The position numbers were made by a program, and so were the translations under genes. From Caenorhabditis elegans (Eukaryota > Nematoda > Chromadorea > Rhabditida > Rhabditidae), in NCBI RefSeq assembly GCF_000002985.6, contig NC_003281.10, positions 7,564,001-7,628,000 on the forward strand: a stretch of 64,000 nucleotides of DNA, in the 5' to 3' direction. This document shows, piece after piece, positions 48,564-61,385 of this stretch (positions are counted from its first letter, which is position 1; each line of letters begins with the position of its first letter). The notes beneath the pieces are model-generated. The model did not search any database, was not told the origin of the DNA, and saw only the letters and a program-made list of their open reading frames with translations.

Positions 48564-49035
48564 ATGTTCTTCATACCACTGATATTCTGGCTTCTTATAA
48601 TCTTGGACGTCTTCAAAGCACATTATGTTAACCAAGTACTCATATTTTTCAATTCTTTTGGCTACATAATCAGCCATCCATCATTCGACTGTATGGGGTT
48701 TTACGAAAAGAAATGTATAATTTCAGAGATGAAGGTAGGTTTTTTTTCATTTGGAACATTAGAATGGAATTTTAAATTTTTAAATTTATTTAAAATAATA
48801 TATTCCATTTCCAGATGATTGTCCAGTTCATTGTACGTGCCAATTGCTTCATGATCGTTCTCAATCATTTCAATCTCGTTTCCTTTGGATTTTCAGATAT
48901 GGCACAGGTTTTTGGTCCATCTGCCGAATTAAGTAAGCAAAAACCGAAATAAATGATAGCTAATCGGTTGAAGATGTTTCAGTGTTGGAGTTATGGTATC
49001 ATAACGTTTGCTCGGAAGAATCGCTGAGCAGATAA
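48564..49035 (+). CDS. Small uncharacterised secreted or membrane protein, 113 aa
   Basis: Three exons, 48564-48734, 48815-48932 and 48983-49035, give 114 codons including the stop with matching phases. The ATG follows immediately on GTTTCAG, consistent with a spliced leader. An N-terminal hydrophobic stretch (MFFIPLIFWLLIILDVFKA) may be a signal peptide or signal anchor. Four cysteines and a second hydrophobic region (ANCFMIVLNHFNLVSFGF) follow. No family recognised. Short introns (80 and 50 bp) and full phase agreement argue that the gene is real. Confidence 0.62.
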
Positions 49036-50882
49036 ATGGTTTAACGACAATTGATCTTTGATGACCACTTTTTTCGAATCCCACAACAGTACTACGATAA
49101 CCAAACATTCATTTAACTGACATTATGGATTTTCAAATATATCTGTGAAATATGGCAGCCCTCTGCATTATTTCCCATTGACTAAAACCCCATTATCCCG
49201 AGTAAAAGCAGTGGGGGAAACCAGCGACATCTTTTGAGCAGGTGTGCAGGTCATAACTGCGACGAAATTTGTTTTAGATCTTTATCTCCATGAGCTGCAC
49301 ACCTACTCAACATGGATCGCGGTTCGACCGCTTGCATATTGTAGGTGTTCCCGAAGAGTACATATAAAATACTATGTAAATGTCTGGACACCTATTTAGA
49401 TGCAATACTAATAAAGAGGTTTCCCGATTGGTCAAACAACTTTATAATGAAATTTTTCGAAACTTCAAATTTAGTGCACAAAGAAGAGCAAAGCTATTTA
49501 AAATGTGAATCTACAAGATGAAACACGGTAATAATCAACTTTCTAGTAACATTTCAAACTGAAAATCGTTATATTCCTGGTCCAAATAGTCTTTCGAAAT
49601 CTTTATCAAATATTTCCAAAACATAAATTGACACATCTAGACATGTATCTCAGATTTTCCTACGCATTATTCATCTTTTGATGTTCAGGCCTTTGATCTT
49701 CTTTTTTCATAGCCCACTCTTTTTCCTTTTGAAATACACGTACAAAATATTCCTGAGCTGGCATACAGTGTTGTACCAAGCGCAAAAAATCGTTTCTATA
49801 CAACTTATGGGATTTTTTATGAGGCCGCTCTTCCCATGGTTTGCATTTTTATTTCAACACGATTCTTCAGCAGTCCATCACTCCATTTTCATTCCCTTCT
49901 GGTCTCTCATATCGCACATTGAAATGTCAATTTTTGAGCTTTTTTCATGATGCTGTTCATTTCCATTTGTAAAGAAAATGCCTCTACGTGGCTCTAATAA
50001 AATCTTCTTTTTTGTAGTTGAACTTTTATTTTTCTATTGTGGAAAGCCATAAAAAATCAAACATTCTCTGAAAGCTCAAGACAACTGTCTAAATTCGATT
50101 AAAAACTTTCCAAAATATATGTGTTTCTTGATAATAATAAAAAATTGTAGAATTTCGTGTCAGCTGCCTGTTGACACAACCTTGGTCATTTCTTCGTTTT
50201 CCCATGCTTCTTGTTCCAATATAAAATGATTCATTTCACTAGAATTGTTTACGCCCAGGTGTTAATTTGATGGGAAAAAAAAACGTTTTCGATATTTTAA
50301 AAATAATTTATTTCTTGCTATTAGCCAAACGAGAAATACGCGACTCCAATATGCCAAATGGCTTGATAATTAAAAATAATTTCTCACCTCTGCGATCAGG
50401 GAAAGCAGGCCTAGTTTGCAATTTTATCTAAAGTTGGCTATTTGTTTCAAAATTATGAACATTTTTTTAAAACATTTTAACATGTTTCATTATGAAATTC
50501 ATTTATTTCCTGCCAATTGAAAAAAATAACCATAAACTCTACTCTCTCTTCAAAGTAAGAAAAGATACTTCAATGTCGTATATGAGATTTTCAAAACCTA
50601 TTGAAATATAAGAAATTGAATATATATCATTTTGATAAGAAAAAAATTAACTTTTTCAACACAGAAAAATCCAGAATACAGTAGATTTGTGAATAGTGAA
50701 AAATAAATCCCAGCAGTTTTTTGAGAAAAAAGAAATTGAACGTTTGTTGCAAATGCGACAAATCTCAACGTTGTTAATTTAGTTTCCTAGTCAAATCAGG
50801 GCCTATTTTTCTACATTCTAATTTTCAATGTTTCAGTAGAACTGAAGTATTTGCCACTGCAATGCCCATTCTCAATAGAATC
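49036..50882. other. Intergenic region with a hairpin
   Basis: About 1.8 kb. GAGCAGGTGTGCAGGTCAT (49227-49250) and ATGAGCTGCACACCTACTCA (about 49290-49310) form an imperfect inverted repeat of about 20 bp. The open frame at 49678-49950 has no splice context or recognisable features. The rest is AT-rich. Confidence 0.45.
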
Positions 50883-51627
50883 ATGAATTTTTTAAAACTA
50901 TTAAACATGTTCTGGCCAATGTGAGAAACTATTTCATTTTACAAATGTTTGTATCACATATTCCAGAAACTTCAACCGCGAGGAATACCGAATTGTAACT
51001 CAAAAACCATTCAGACGCAACAGAAATCCAATATCTTTGGTAAGTTAGCTTTTTTTTTAAATTTTGTTATACAAGATAATTTTTAGATTACTCACCTCGT
51101 TCTGGCTTTAACCATCACTGGACTCCAACTTCACTACGAACTGTTCCAAGGTGGTGAGCTGAAGGAACTCGCTTTCATTTTTATGACAACTGGCAATGCT
51201 ATTTCATTTCTTTCTGGCAGTGTCAGAGGATTTGATATGATTCTTTTGATTGTGAGATTTTTAAAAAAAGTTATTGGATATACTGAAAATGTCTGTAAAG
51301 ATGCTGAGTTACTTTTCTTTTCTGGAAATAAGTCACTGTTAAATAAAAATAATTACGACCAAAGAGTTCGTTCTATCTCAGGAATTATTAACTGCTGCTG
51401 CAACCGCCTATATCTACGACATGACCCTGTACTACCCAGTCATTATGCTTATGAGTAAGCGTTTTAAATTTTTACAACTGCAAAGATCATCGTTTTCAGT
51501 GGCACAAACCTACATACGATTGGAAAATACCATCGAGCTTCCGGAGATTGATGAGGACGATATACATCACGAAAATCATCCGGAGAACTGGAGAAACAAC
51601 ATGCACTCAAGAAATGAAAGAGATTAA
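50883..51627 (+). CDS. Uncharacterised membrane protein, 158 aa
   Basis: Five exons: 50883-50920, 50967-51039, 51087-51251, 51382-51454 and 51500-51627; 159 codons including the stop, phases all consistent. A short N-terminal part (MNFLKLLNMFWPI) precedes a basic stretch (FRRNRNPISL). Three hydrophobic spans follow (ITHLVLALTITGLQLHY; ELAFIFMTTGNAISFL; AATAYIYDMTLYYPVIMLMM), then an acidic hydrophilic tail (PEIDEDDIHHENHPENW). It is similar in size and layout to the next gene, but clear sequence identity is not visible. The first exon is the least certain part. Confidence 0.68.
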
Positions 51628-52448
51628 GTCAATAGTTGTTTTTTTTTTCATTTTTCGAGTCACAGGGGGCACGGTGCAAATAAAGTTAAATCAGATTTTA
51701 AATCCTCGAACTTTGTTTTTAGTGTTTCCGTATTTCAACTAACACAAATAATTATAAATGTTTCTTCATTTAAGTCACCATATTGTAATTATTTTTGAAA
51801 AATCTACATTTGATGAATTGGCCTCAAGTGGCTACAAGAACCGCCAAAGAGAACTGAGCTACTAAATTTTTCCAGAAAAGGAATATGACATTATGATCAA
51901 AATTTAAAATTTCTTGAAAAAAAAATCGAATTTCAGTTGCTGCCAATGAAAATTTACTCCAAATTCCAAAAAAATTTCCAAAAAAAAAAATTCCAACAAA
52001 ATTTTTTTTTAAACTGCACCAGTTTACTCACTGATGTCTGTTTAATATTATAAACACGAAAAATCAATCCCAACCGTACAAAGTTTGACTGAAATTTCAG
52101 TTTTAGTTTAGTTGCCAATTAATATTTATTCCAAATTCGAAAAAACACCTCACTCAATTTTCGGCTGGTTTCTACCGAACTTTCTCTTTTAATTTTTTTT
52201 CCATAATGCATGTATAAATGTAAATGTTCAGTTCAGTTTTTGATCAGCTAAAACATCTCTCCCAAATTGAGAATAACTTTTTATTTTTCAATTTAGATCT
52301 CCGAAGTTTTTGATAAATATTTAATGCAACTTTTGCTTCATTTGAAAACCCTTTATAATGTTCCTTTTCCCATTGATATTTCTTTTCATTCCTGACAAAT
52401 ACGAAGAGATACTTTGATGAAAAAAGTGAAGACATGTGCTTTTGAACT
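51628..52448. other. Spacer
   Basis: AT-rich with poly-A/T runs (51930-52020). A minus-strand open frame (52244-52672) overlaps the next gene's first exons and was rejected. No repeat identified. Confidence 0.45.
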
Positions 52449-53548
52449 ATGACTGATGTGATGCACGTGAACAAAAACTTGACACTGGTGCCGCCCATTA
52501 TTTGGGATGGGAATGAGCAACTGAGCTCATTTGAGTTAAGATATTCTCTCTTGTCATACCAAAGTAAAAGATGACGTTTTGCAAATCTGAGGTAAGTTGA
52601 GTTGGGAATATCAGCACTCCAGATTAAAAACAATATTTTTGAAATTCCCAATTCGAGAAATTTCACAATCATTTTGTAATCCAGGGAAGAAACTGAAGAA
52701 TTTCCAGAGTTTCCGATTTCTCCAGTCTGCTCGTATCTTGGTTATTTCTTATTGTCTTGTTGGTATAATTCTTGATATATACTTCAAATATACTCCTGAT
52801 CTTCCATGGACTCATTTGATTACTGGAACAAGTCCATCACTTGAGCTCATTGTGATTGGGGCTCTTTTAATGAATTCTTCAACAGGAAATAACATTGCCT
52901 ATTACGTTTGTGTAAGTTGAAATGTTTTGGGAAGATAAAAGTTTGGTAGCACAAATGTGCTCTACCGATCAGATTAATGTGTTCCTGGTTGTTGTCGCTC
53001 TATCCATTAATATCAGTGGATAATTAATTTTTCGTAGAACGTTTCTGATTTGCATGTCTTTTTTTTTGAAATTTCAAGCCGGTTTTAAATATAAACGTGC
53101 GCAAAATACCACTTCCTAAGTAAAAAGTATTTAAAAAGTCTCCAAACATTAGATAAATAATTTAAACTCTGCGAATCAAAATATAAATTCCAAATTTTCA
53201 GACTGTAGACGTAATCATTGGAATTCTCTGTCTTCTAACTCTTCCAGTAATTTCTGTTGCTGAAAACGCTACTGGTCATCACCTCCGTCTCCCATTTGTA
53301 TCAACTTTTCACTCCAGTTTCAAATTTCAAGTAACCTCCACACTTGATGTTTTCTACATTACAATCTTCCTTGGATTTGTCTCAACTCTGCTCATTTTGC
53401 TTTTCCTTGGATGTAATTTGTTATTTATTAAATTAATTCCTGAATCAATTTTTCAGTGGACATGCTGAAATTTATGCTGCTTCGCAAAATCTGTCGTCAT
53501 GATCAACTAGTTGCGGAGAAGTTGGTTCAGCAAGCCGAGAGAGTTTAA
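52449..53548 (+). CDS. Uncharacterised four-span membrane protein, about 214 aa
   Basis: Exons 52685-52911, 53202-53412 and 53457-53548 are well supported by phase and conserved splice signals. The first exon 52449-52563 (ATG ACT GAT..., donor GTAAAA) is my best fit because it supplies the one base needed for frame, but it has a weak donor. Total is 215 codons with the stop. Hydrophobic spans: ARILVISYCLVGIILDIYF; SLELIVIGALLM; VDVIIGILCLLTLPVIS; and VFYITIFLGFVSTLLILLFL. A cytosolic helical tail follows (RKICRHDQLVAEKLVQQAERV). No family recognised. It is third in a row of small plus-strand membrane-protein genes. Confidence 0.65.
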
Positions 53549-56500
53549 ATTGTTTTGTAAATATGAACCCAATGAAATATGAAATATAAGTTTTAGTGTT
53601 AGAGGGAATGTGCTCACTAACAAGAAAAAAGAAAGAGACAGCTGTTCAACTGGATATGACGCGCTCGAAGGTTTCAACAATTGAACTTTTTAGTGGTAAA
53701 CAAGGTTTGGGAGTTAGCTTTGTTTGAGGGGGCGAGGGTGAAATTATCTGTTTCGAATTGATCTGTTTTTGAACATCGTCAGTTGAGATTTAATCTTAAT
53801 ACAGTAGTCAAAGTTGACCAAATATCACAATAAAACACACCCAACATTTTACTTAATGTCTGTTTTGTTAATTTGCCAATTTTCCAAAAGTTTGGTATTT
53901 TTAAATACAAACAATGAAAATTCAACTGGAGTATAGAAGTCGTAGAAAAAATTTTGGAAATTTCCAAACAAGCAATGGGTCTGAACTTCTACAACGCTCA
54001 GGAACAATTATATAAAACAAAACTCAAACATCAAATTTGTAGAGAACTATTTTTGGTCGACTTACAGAACTATGCATGAACTGGGTAAGTAAATTAATTT
54101 TCTGAAAGTCCTAGTTTTGAATTATCAAAGTATTTATCTCGTTTAATGTAACATTAAATCTATTAGTACGAACTTTGCTCTAAAATAATTATAGTCTACA
54201 TTGGCAAATTTGGAAACTTAGACTGAAACATCACTGTTAATATTCATTTGATTATCCATAATTTAAAACTTAGATTGTTTGGGTTTTTGTTAGCATTAAC
54301 CTTCCCCTTGTAACCTGAAAGTTATAAATCCTTGCCCTAGATGTGCCCATCCATTTTCAATCAAACAAAATGATCAAAAGGATTCTTCTTTTCTCGGACC
54401 GTTACGGGAGACAACAGACAGCAACCACACCTGAAAACAGAAATAGAAAAAACGTGGAAAGTCAAGAGACCGAGACATAGAAAAAGGGAATCCGTGACCG
54501 CATTCTTCCATATCAGTTGGCTAATACGCACGCAAAACACTGCCACCACACTCCTTTTTTGTCCATTTCAGGAGACGATGCAAGATGAGATTTCAGGTCA
54601 AGGACTTGTACTGGTACAAATGAAATGCAGAAAGAATTTGAAGATATATTGAAGAGGAAAAGACACATTGACTCATACTTGCACTTTTTTGATTTCAAAA
54701 TGCTGATATTCGCCAAATGTTGTGGAATTTATTGAGACATTAACAACTACTACTACATGTCGTGAAAATCCTTGAAACTGATATTCGAAACATTCAAACT
54801 TGAAAGCTTTCCGACCACATAGTGAACATCATCTGGTCACTTAAAATGTTTTTCTTTTTGTGTATTTCGTTAATAAAATAGAAGAAAGTCCAACAAACTT
54901 TGTTTTCGTAAAATTTTAGATTTTACCAAAAAAGAGAAAAAAAGCTTGTATTACTTTAGATTTTCAGATAATTTTTTTGAGTAAATCGGGAATCAAAACG
55001 GTAATGTTAACACTTGTTAGTTGCATTTTCATGAAAATTTTAATAAATGCCAATTCGACTTTGTAAGGATTCCTAAAATAAATAAAAACACTCAAAATAT
55101 ATAAAAGACTAGATAACTCACAAGGCGTGACGGAGGCCCTTCTTAAACGCCCGTTATCTATGCTTTACCAGGCTTGTTTGGAATTTGGCATAATTATTTT
55201 GTGATTTTTTGATTTAAACTAATTTTTTCAAGTCGTGAAGAGCCTCATCCTCATCCCGCCTCATCATAAATAAATTTTCTCACAGTTTGTTTCCGACAAG
55301 CCCGTAATTAATATTTCCTTCAAAGTGAGATAAATAGCGGTTCTTCATTTCCCCCGGTAATAGGTCAACATCTCGAAAGAAAAAACATTTGCGGGTAAGT
55401 GGTAATCGTGTGATTTATCTAGAAAAACATTATGTCCGTCACGGGAACGCACTTTTTTCAATATTAAAAAGAAGGGGAGAGTAGGTTACGGACGAACATA
55501 ATTAATAGGTAATTCTTGTGAAAAGAGCGGAAAATGAAGATGAAGTGGACGAGAGTAAGGTGAAGGGTGGAAGATGATGAGTGAGAGTTTTGAATTGGAT
55601 TGCATAACGAAAGGAAAACTAATAAAACTAATAGACTTGGTTCAGCTGAAGAAATTGGAATTACTGTAAAAACTGAGAGGGCTCATTTCCAGCGGGAATT
55701 CACTTCCAGATTTCCAAATATTTCATTTCGAAGGAGACCTTAAAAATAGGCCCGTACTTTTTACAGCAGGGTATGCAATAAAATGTTGACGAAAATTTGC
55801 GTCTATGAGATCCGTCGTGACCACAAATATCTAAACGTATTTTTTCGATGCTCATACTCTAAAAAGCAGAAAAAATGAAACTTTGAAATTATGAGTCTTT
55901 TGCCATAGATATTCCTACGCTGTTTAGCAACTTTATGTCTGGTTTAAGGCAAATTAATTTGTTGTGCAAAAGTTCGTCTGTGTTAGTATTTCTTTTGTGA
56001 AACAATTTTCGAATTGTGATGAATATATCAACCCTAATCTTCTGAAAGGAATCTCGCAACTTTGCCATTTGATGGTTCAGACCTTTTGCAGTCATAAACA
56101 ATCAACCTTCACACCTGACTGCCACGTCATAATCTTTTTGTCCTTCCTTCTTGCAATATTTCCATGCCTATCACAATTCCCTCTCTTCCTGTCTTCTACC
56201 AGTTCCACTCTCCACGGTCACCATCAAAGACCTCAAACCATCATCATTTCTTGTCATAAACCTCCTTTCTCCCTCTTTTCCATCCCGAATGACCTTTCTC
56301 GGAGGATATTGGAAAAGGAACGAGAGTTCAAGACACTCAGGAGGCAATGTGATCAAGCGTGTCAATCTCATATCGTTCGTCTTTCTCACCGCAATCCAAT
56401 TATCTTCACTTTTTTGCCGCTCATTCGTGTCCATAATGAAATTGAGAGCCCCGTCTTCCGCGGCACAAGTTACGTAATTCGGGAATTTATGAGATTCGAG

Positions 56501-59500
56501 ATTTAAATGCAAATGAATTGGGTAGAAAGGAGAAGGAAGAGGGCATCAAAAGTGGCTATTAGAAAAAAAAAGGAATGGGGATCAATTTATGTTTAGAAGG
56601 ACCGTAGCCTACTAACAGACTTCTGATTGCATGTTTCGGGAATTAAACTACTACACTTCCGCATATCAGTAAATAATTGAATTCTGCTGCGTATGTTCCA
56701 CAAGGAAATGCTTTAAACTAAGCTATGAAAAATGCCGCCAAAAATGTATCTTTGGTCTCTCTGAACTTGATGGAAGTCGATCTAAAAATTTAAATATTAT
56801 TTTTTTTATCCAAATGAAAAGTTGGACAATTATTCGGTGACTACTGTTAATTTTTTAATGGTTTGAAAACGGGATTTTACGTTAAAAATTTCTTTTTAGA
56901 AATGATGAGATTGATTAACAGTTTCGGAAAAATCATTTCAAAAAATTTGACAAAATATTCAGATAATTTTCAGAAATTCTCGAGGAGAACTCAACGATTC
57001 AAGACAATACTGAAGAATGACCTGACAAAAATTTGAGATCGCCGTTTCACAGTGGTCCGTCGGTGCAATATTTTTGATAACTTATATAAGATTTCTTTGC
57101 ACATAACTTTCATCCCAGACGTGAGAAGACACATGACTTAGTCGGCAATAATTTTTTATTTCAGGTAGTTTGCGTTTTTGAAAACTGCCAACAATTTCTT
57201 GAACTTTCCTGATTTTTTTTCAAACTCTTTCCGAATCCTCTTATAATATTTTTGTTATTGAATATTGTAGAGTTTATTCAATTTTCTTTTTGATAAATTA
57301 AATTTTCAAGTTCGCAATCTCAAAAATCACAAATTTCCAATTTTCCTTTTGTCGAAAAATATAGTTTGCCAAATCTCAATATTTAAATTTGGTACTTTCC
57401 TTCTCAAATTGAAATTAAAATTCACTGTTCCCAGATGTTAGATACCTATGCTCTATTTGATGATGACATGTTAATTCAGTTGGTTCTTCGGTCAACCTGT
57501 CATCCATCCCATTACCGCCTCCTCCAGAATACCCGTTCTCTTTCAGATGGCTATCTCTTTACTGACGTGGCAACTCATCTCATTTCAGACGGATTGGGAT
57601 TGTTGTCAAGGTTACCACTCTTAGTACCACCACTTTGTCATTTATGCGATACGAATACATAGATATATTATAAATAGAGGGGAGGAACGGAGATGTACTC
57701 TTCAGATACCAATGATGGCGGCAAGTCGTCTGTTGAAGTATTAGGCTTTTTGATGAGTTTGTTTTCATAGAAACAAATTTTAGAAAGGGAAAAGTGGAGC
57801 CTGAGAGGTCAAACATGTTTTATTTTAATTTTCTCTCAGCCTGTGAGCTCAGAAAAATAACGCAGATAAATTTGTTCAAGAGATGAAAAAATGCAATTGT
57901 TTTTTGACAGTGTTAGTTTCAGAATTCAACTTGACACAAAAAAAACAAGAATCACTCTCTCGGAATTCTCCAACCGGCCCCGTCAAATGAATATAACTTC
58001 CTAGATGTTGCACCACATTTCTCTGAATATTTCTAACTATATGGAGAATTTTTCAAATTTTAGCTTAAATTCAAAATATTCGATCCGTTGCAATAAATCA
58101 CACGATATCTTCAGAGGAAAACTTTAAAACACGTTTTTTTTTTCAAACTGAAATAATATCAATATTGTTTTGGTCTGATCTTATCAAGTTCACAATAATA
58201 TGCACTTTCAGATAAGTCTAAAAATAAAACAAATAGTTTGATAAAATTCCTAAATTCAGGTTTTCACTGTATGAATTTAAAGATTAAAAACTGTTTTTAA
58301 AATCAACTTTTAATATGATAATTTTTCAAAATGTTGATAGTCTTTGTTAATGCACTGACTTTTACAATATCCTTTGGAATCTCTTGAATGAATATTTTAC
58401 TAATTTAATACAATTATTCAAATTTGCAAGTGGTCAAACTGGAATTCCTTTTAATAGTGTTTTAACTTTTTGCACTTCAATTTTTGAAAAAGCACCACTT
58501 TATGACTACGTGACCTCTGACCACCGATTGTGATTTGAGCTCAGGTATTTCGAACCCAGTTTTCAGATTTTCAACAGTTAGTTGTAAGCTCAAGAAACAA
58601 ATCTTCACTAATAAAATTTACAAGTAGGCACACGTGTAGGCACGAGTTTGTGCCTACGTGGAAGGTGCACTTAGAAGTCCGTAGAGGAAATGGGAATTTA
58701 TTGAAAAATAGTAGAAACTCATTAAATGGGAAAAACATACTAAAATATTGGAAAAGGAAAATTATAAATTGAGCACTTTCAAACTGAAATTCACATCACC
58801 TAAATCTAGCTCCGCCCTAGAAGATCATAGCTGCAAAATCAAAATCATGTGATCCTTCAGAACACCAATAACCATCACTTCTCAATCTTCTAACCGTATC
58901 TAATCAAACCTAACCTACTTTCGAAATTAACCTAGACCTACTAAATGTTGCCCTTCTTTTCATTTTTCCCGATAGGGAAAAAACGGAGTCGGAATGACAC
59001 ATCCGTCTGTTTTTTTTCTCTCTGTTCAAATCTTTTTCGCATCTTCTCCAGTAGCATGATGTAGTAGTAGTGCATCCCTCAAATGGTCCAGTATCGTCTC
59101 GAAGACACTGAGGTGGGCGGGAAGAACCGTCCTTGACCAGCTAAGTATTGCGCATGTTCTTCCTCCCCCGTTTAGCCTCCCTTACCTCCTATCTATGATT
59201 CTGAGAAGATTGGATTGTTAGGAAGAAGATGGCTATGTCTTTTCAATCCTTTACCTAATAGTAACCTACTTTCCTCCGCTTTTTTGTTTTCTTTTTTTTG
59301 AAATTCCTCATTTTCCCGCCTTCTATGGGAGGAGGAATCGGTCATGGTTTAATTGAGGACTCATTCTCCGACACTCTCGATTCTTTCAATCATTCTTCTT
59401 CCGAAATTCATTATTCATTATAAGTTTCATCCTTTTCAATCTTGAGGTTACGTCGTTCGGGATCTCAAGCTATTGTTTACGAAGAAGTAGAGTAGACCCA

Positions 59501-61385
59501 TCCCGAGTTTTTGTTTGTCTAAGATCTCTGAGTTTCTTGATTGAAAAATTGAGTTCCTCAAAGTTTCCCTTTTATTGCTCTGAAGGCATGAGCTAAAATA
59601 CATCCTGAAGTTGAAATCGAACATTTATACTAGGTTTTCAGATTTTCTCACAATTATTTTTTGATTAGTAAAAAAAACTAAGCATAAACTTCACGGTTGT
59701 ATGATCTCCCTAGTTGAAGCAATCATACTGTACATGAGAAACCTTCTTTAATTTAGTTTGAAAAAAAACTCCTATATCAAAATGGCAGATTCGAAGCCCA
59801 AAGTTTTTAAATAAGGAGGTAGGATATTCCCAATTTAATGCTCAAAGTTTCAAAATTTGGAGCTCAACACTTTTAGATCACATTCACTTATAAAGCTTGA
59901 ATATTAAATGTACAATTCTAATAATTTATTAGTTCAAGCTTATCTTTGATCCTCTCCGGTGATTAAAAGTTGGTTGCCGGTCGAAACTTAAAAATAATCT
60001 CTCTTCCAAAAAAAATTGCACAGTCTAAACTTTTTAATCTTCGTGTTTTGGTTGTTGCGTCTATCCATCCCAGAAAAGATGTGTTTATTCCACTATTTGC
60101 ACATGCAAAGAAGAATGAGACCGTAACCCCATTAAGCAGTGTAGTCCGTGGAATCCCCCCACATCTACTATTACTACTCAATCTCAAGTGTTTTGAACGG
60201 AACCGAACGGAAATGCATGAAGAAAATTTTGAGGCGTGGAGAGAGTTTGGTGCGTGATCCTCGTAGTTTTTGCAACTGAGTTTTGCATGTGTTTTGTTAG
60301 TTTAAAAGGTTCAAAAAGAGAAAGATGGTCGGAAAGTGTAAGGGTCAAACAATTCAGTTATATGTACTTGCATCTGTAGGCGTGTGCACTTCGAAAACTT
60401 TTATGCTCTAGGCATTATGTTTGAAGATTCAGAACATTTTTTCATCTCAAAATAATTTGACCTAAAATTAATTTTTCTAATGATTTTTTATATGTATCAC
60501 TAACAATCTGTGACAAATCTACAAAGCCTAATTTAGTGTGAGCTGCCCACTCACAGGTTCTTGATTTTGAACAGCTCATTGGATTAATGAACAAGCTAGT
60601 TTTAATGAACTGTAAAAACGATAGAACTGTGTTCTGAAAACTGAGATTAATCTATGTAGATTAAACTCTAGATCGATAGAATTCAAACAAGATCTTTGAA
60701 TTGTTTTAGGCTTCCAAGATCTTCTGGATGTTTATCGAATGAAAAATTTAATCTTTACTTTGATGCAGAAACGGTAATCAAAGAACCCGGGAAGGCGTTA
60801 GATACCATTTTCCGCCTTATTGCTTCACCCTGGCAGCTACTCTTACGGTTCATATCTCGTATTTTTTGTACGTTTCAAATCATGCTCAACAATATGATTA
60901 TGTGGTTTGATTGGACTCGCAGTTCAAGCCCAGCTCTTGTCCTTATCGGCTCTCGCCCTTATAAAATCTAAAGAAAAGGCGTGTGAAAGACACCTCTATA
61001 ACGCCTCGACCGGGTAATAATTTGTATAAGAATATTTAAAGACAAAAACGTATGCCTGTCAGATTTTAGTTATCATATCTAGGTCAATTTGCTCTTTGTA
61101 CTTTTATTTTCATAGACACAGCATACGCACTTACCCATCAAATACCTTATCTCTGCTATTGGAATAATCAGATTCCATTTTTCAACTTTTATCCAATTAC
61201 AGTTCCATCACCTTTTCGGTAGGTATCACACTCCCATTTACATATATCGTTTTTTAAGTTCTATCTTTTTCTCTCTCCCGTTTCCTTTCGCCGCGTGTTT
61301 TTCTAATTGATAGTCATCTTTCTTCTTCGAAAGTGCAATTTGACAGGAAAAAGTGCAGACTTGTTGAAAATTGAATTTTGCAGGA
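53549..61385. promoter_or_regulatory. Long gene-poor region upstream of mua-3
   Basis: About 7.8 kb in which I see no convincing gene. It has pyrimidine-rich stretches (56140-56290, 58980-59050, 59280-59420), a small palindrome at 58624-58663 and AT-rich DNA. The longest open frame (55964-56506, +, 180 codons) follows CT-rich sequence and has an overlapping equally long minus frame, so it was rejected. The length suits distal control regions of mua-3, but no element was identified. A TTTTGCAG acceptor ends at 61383, three bases before the mua-3 ATG. Confidence 0.45.
58624..58663. repeat. GTAGGC-type palindrome
   Basis: GTAGGCACACGTGTAGGCACG is followed by AGTTTGTGCCTACGTGG; GTAGGCAC and GTGCCTAC pair around a short loop. 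It belongs to the GTAGGC repeat type seen elsewhere in the window. Confidence 0.6.

Noticed and set aside
49678-49950. 90-codon plus-strand frame
   Set aside because: No acceptor or donor context, phenylalanine-rich from T-rich DNA, no partner exons.
48564-53548. Operon of the three plus-strand membrane-protein genes
   Set aside because: Gaps of about 1.8 and 0.8 kb are much larger than the roughly 100-bp spacing of nematode operons.
55964-56506. 180-codon plus-strand frame upstream of mua-3
   Set aside because: CT-rich low-complexity composition, no splice context, an equally long overlapping minus frame at 56171-56512, and no recognisable domain.
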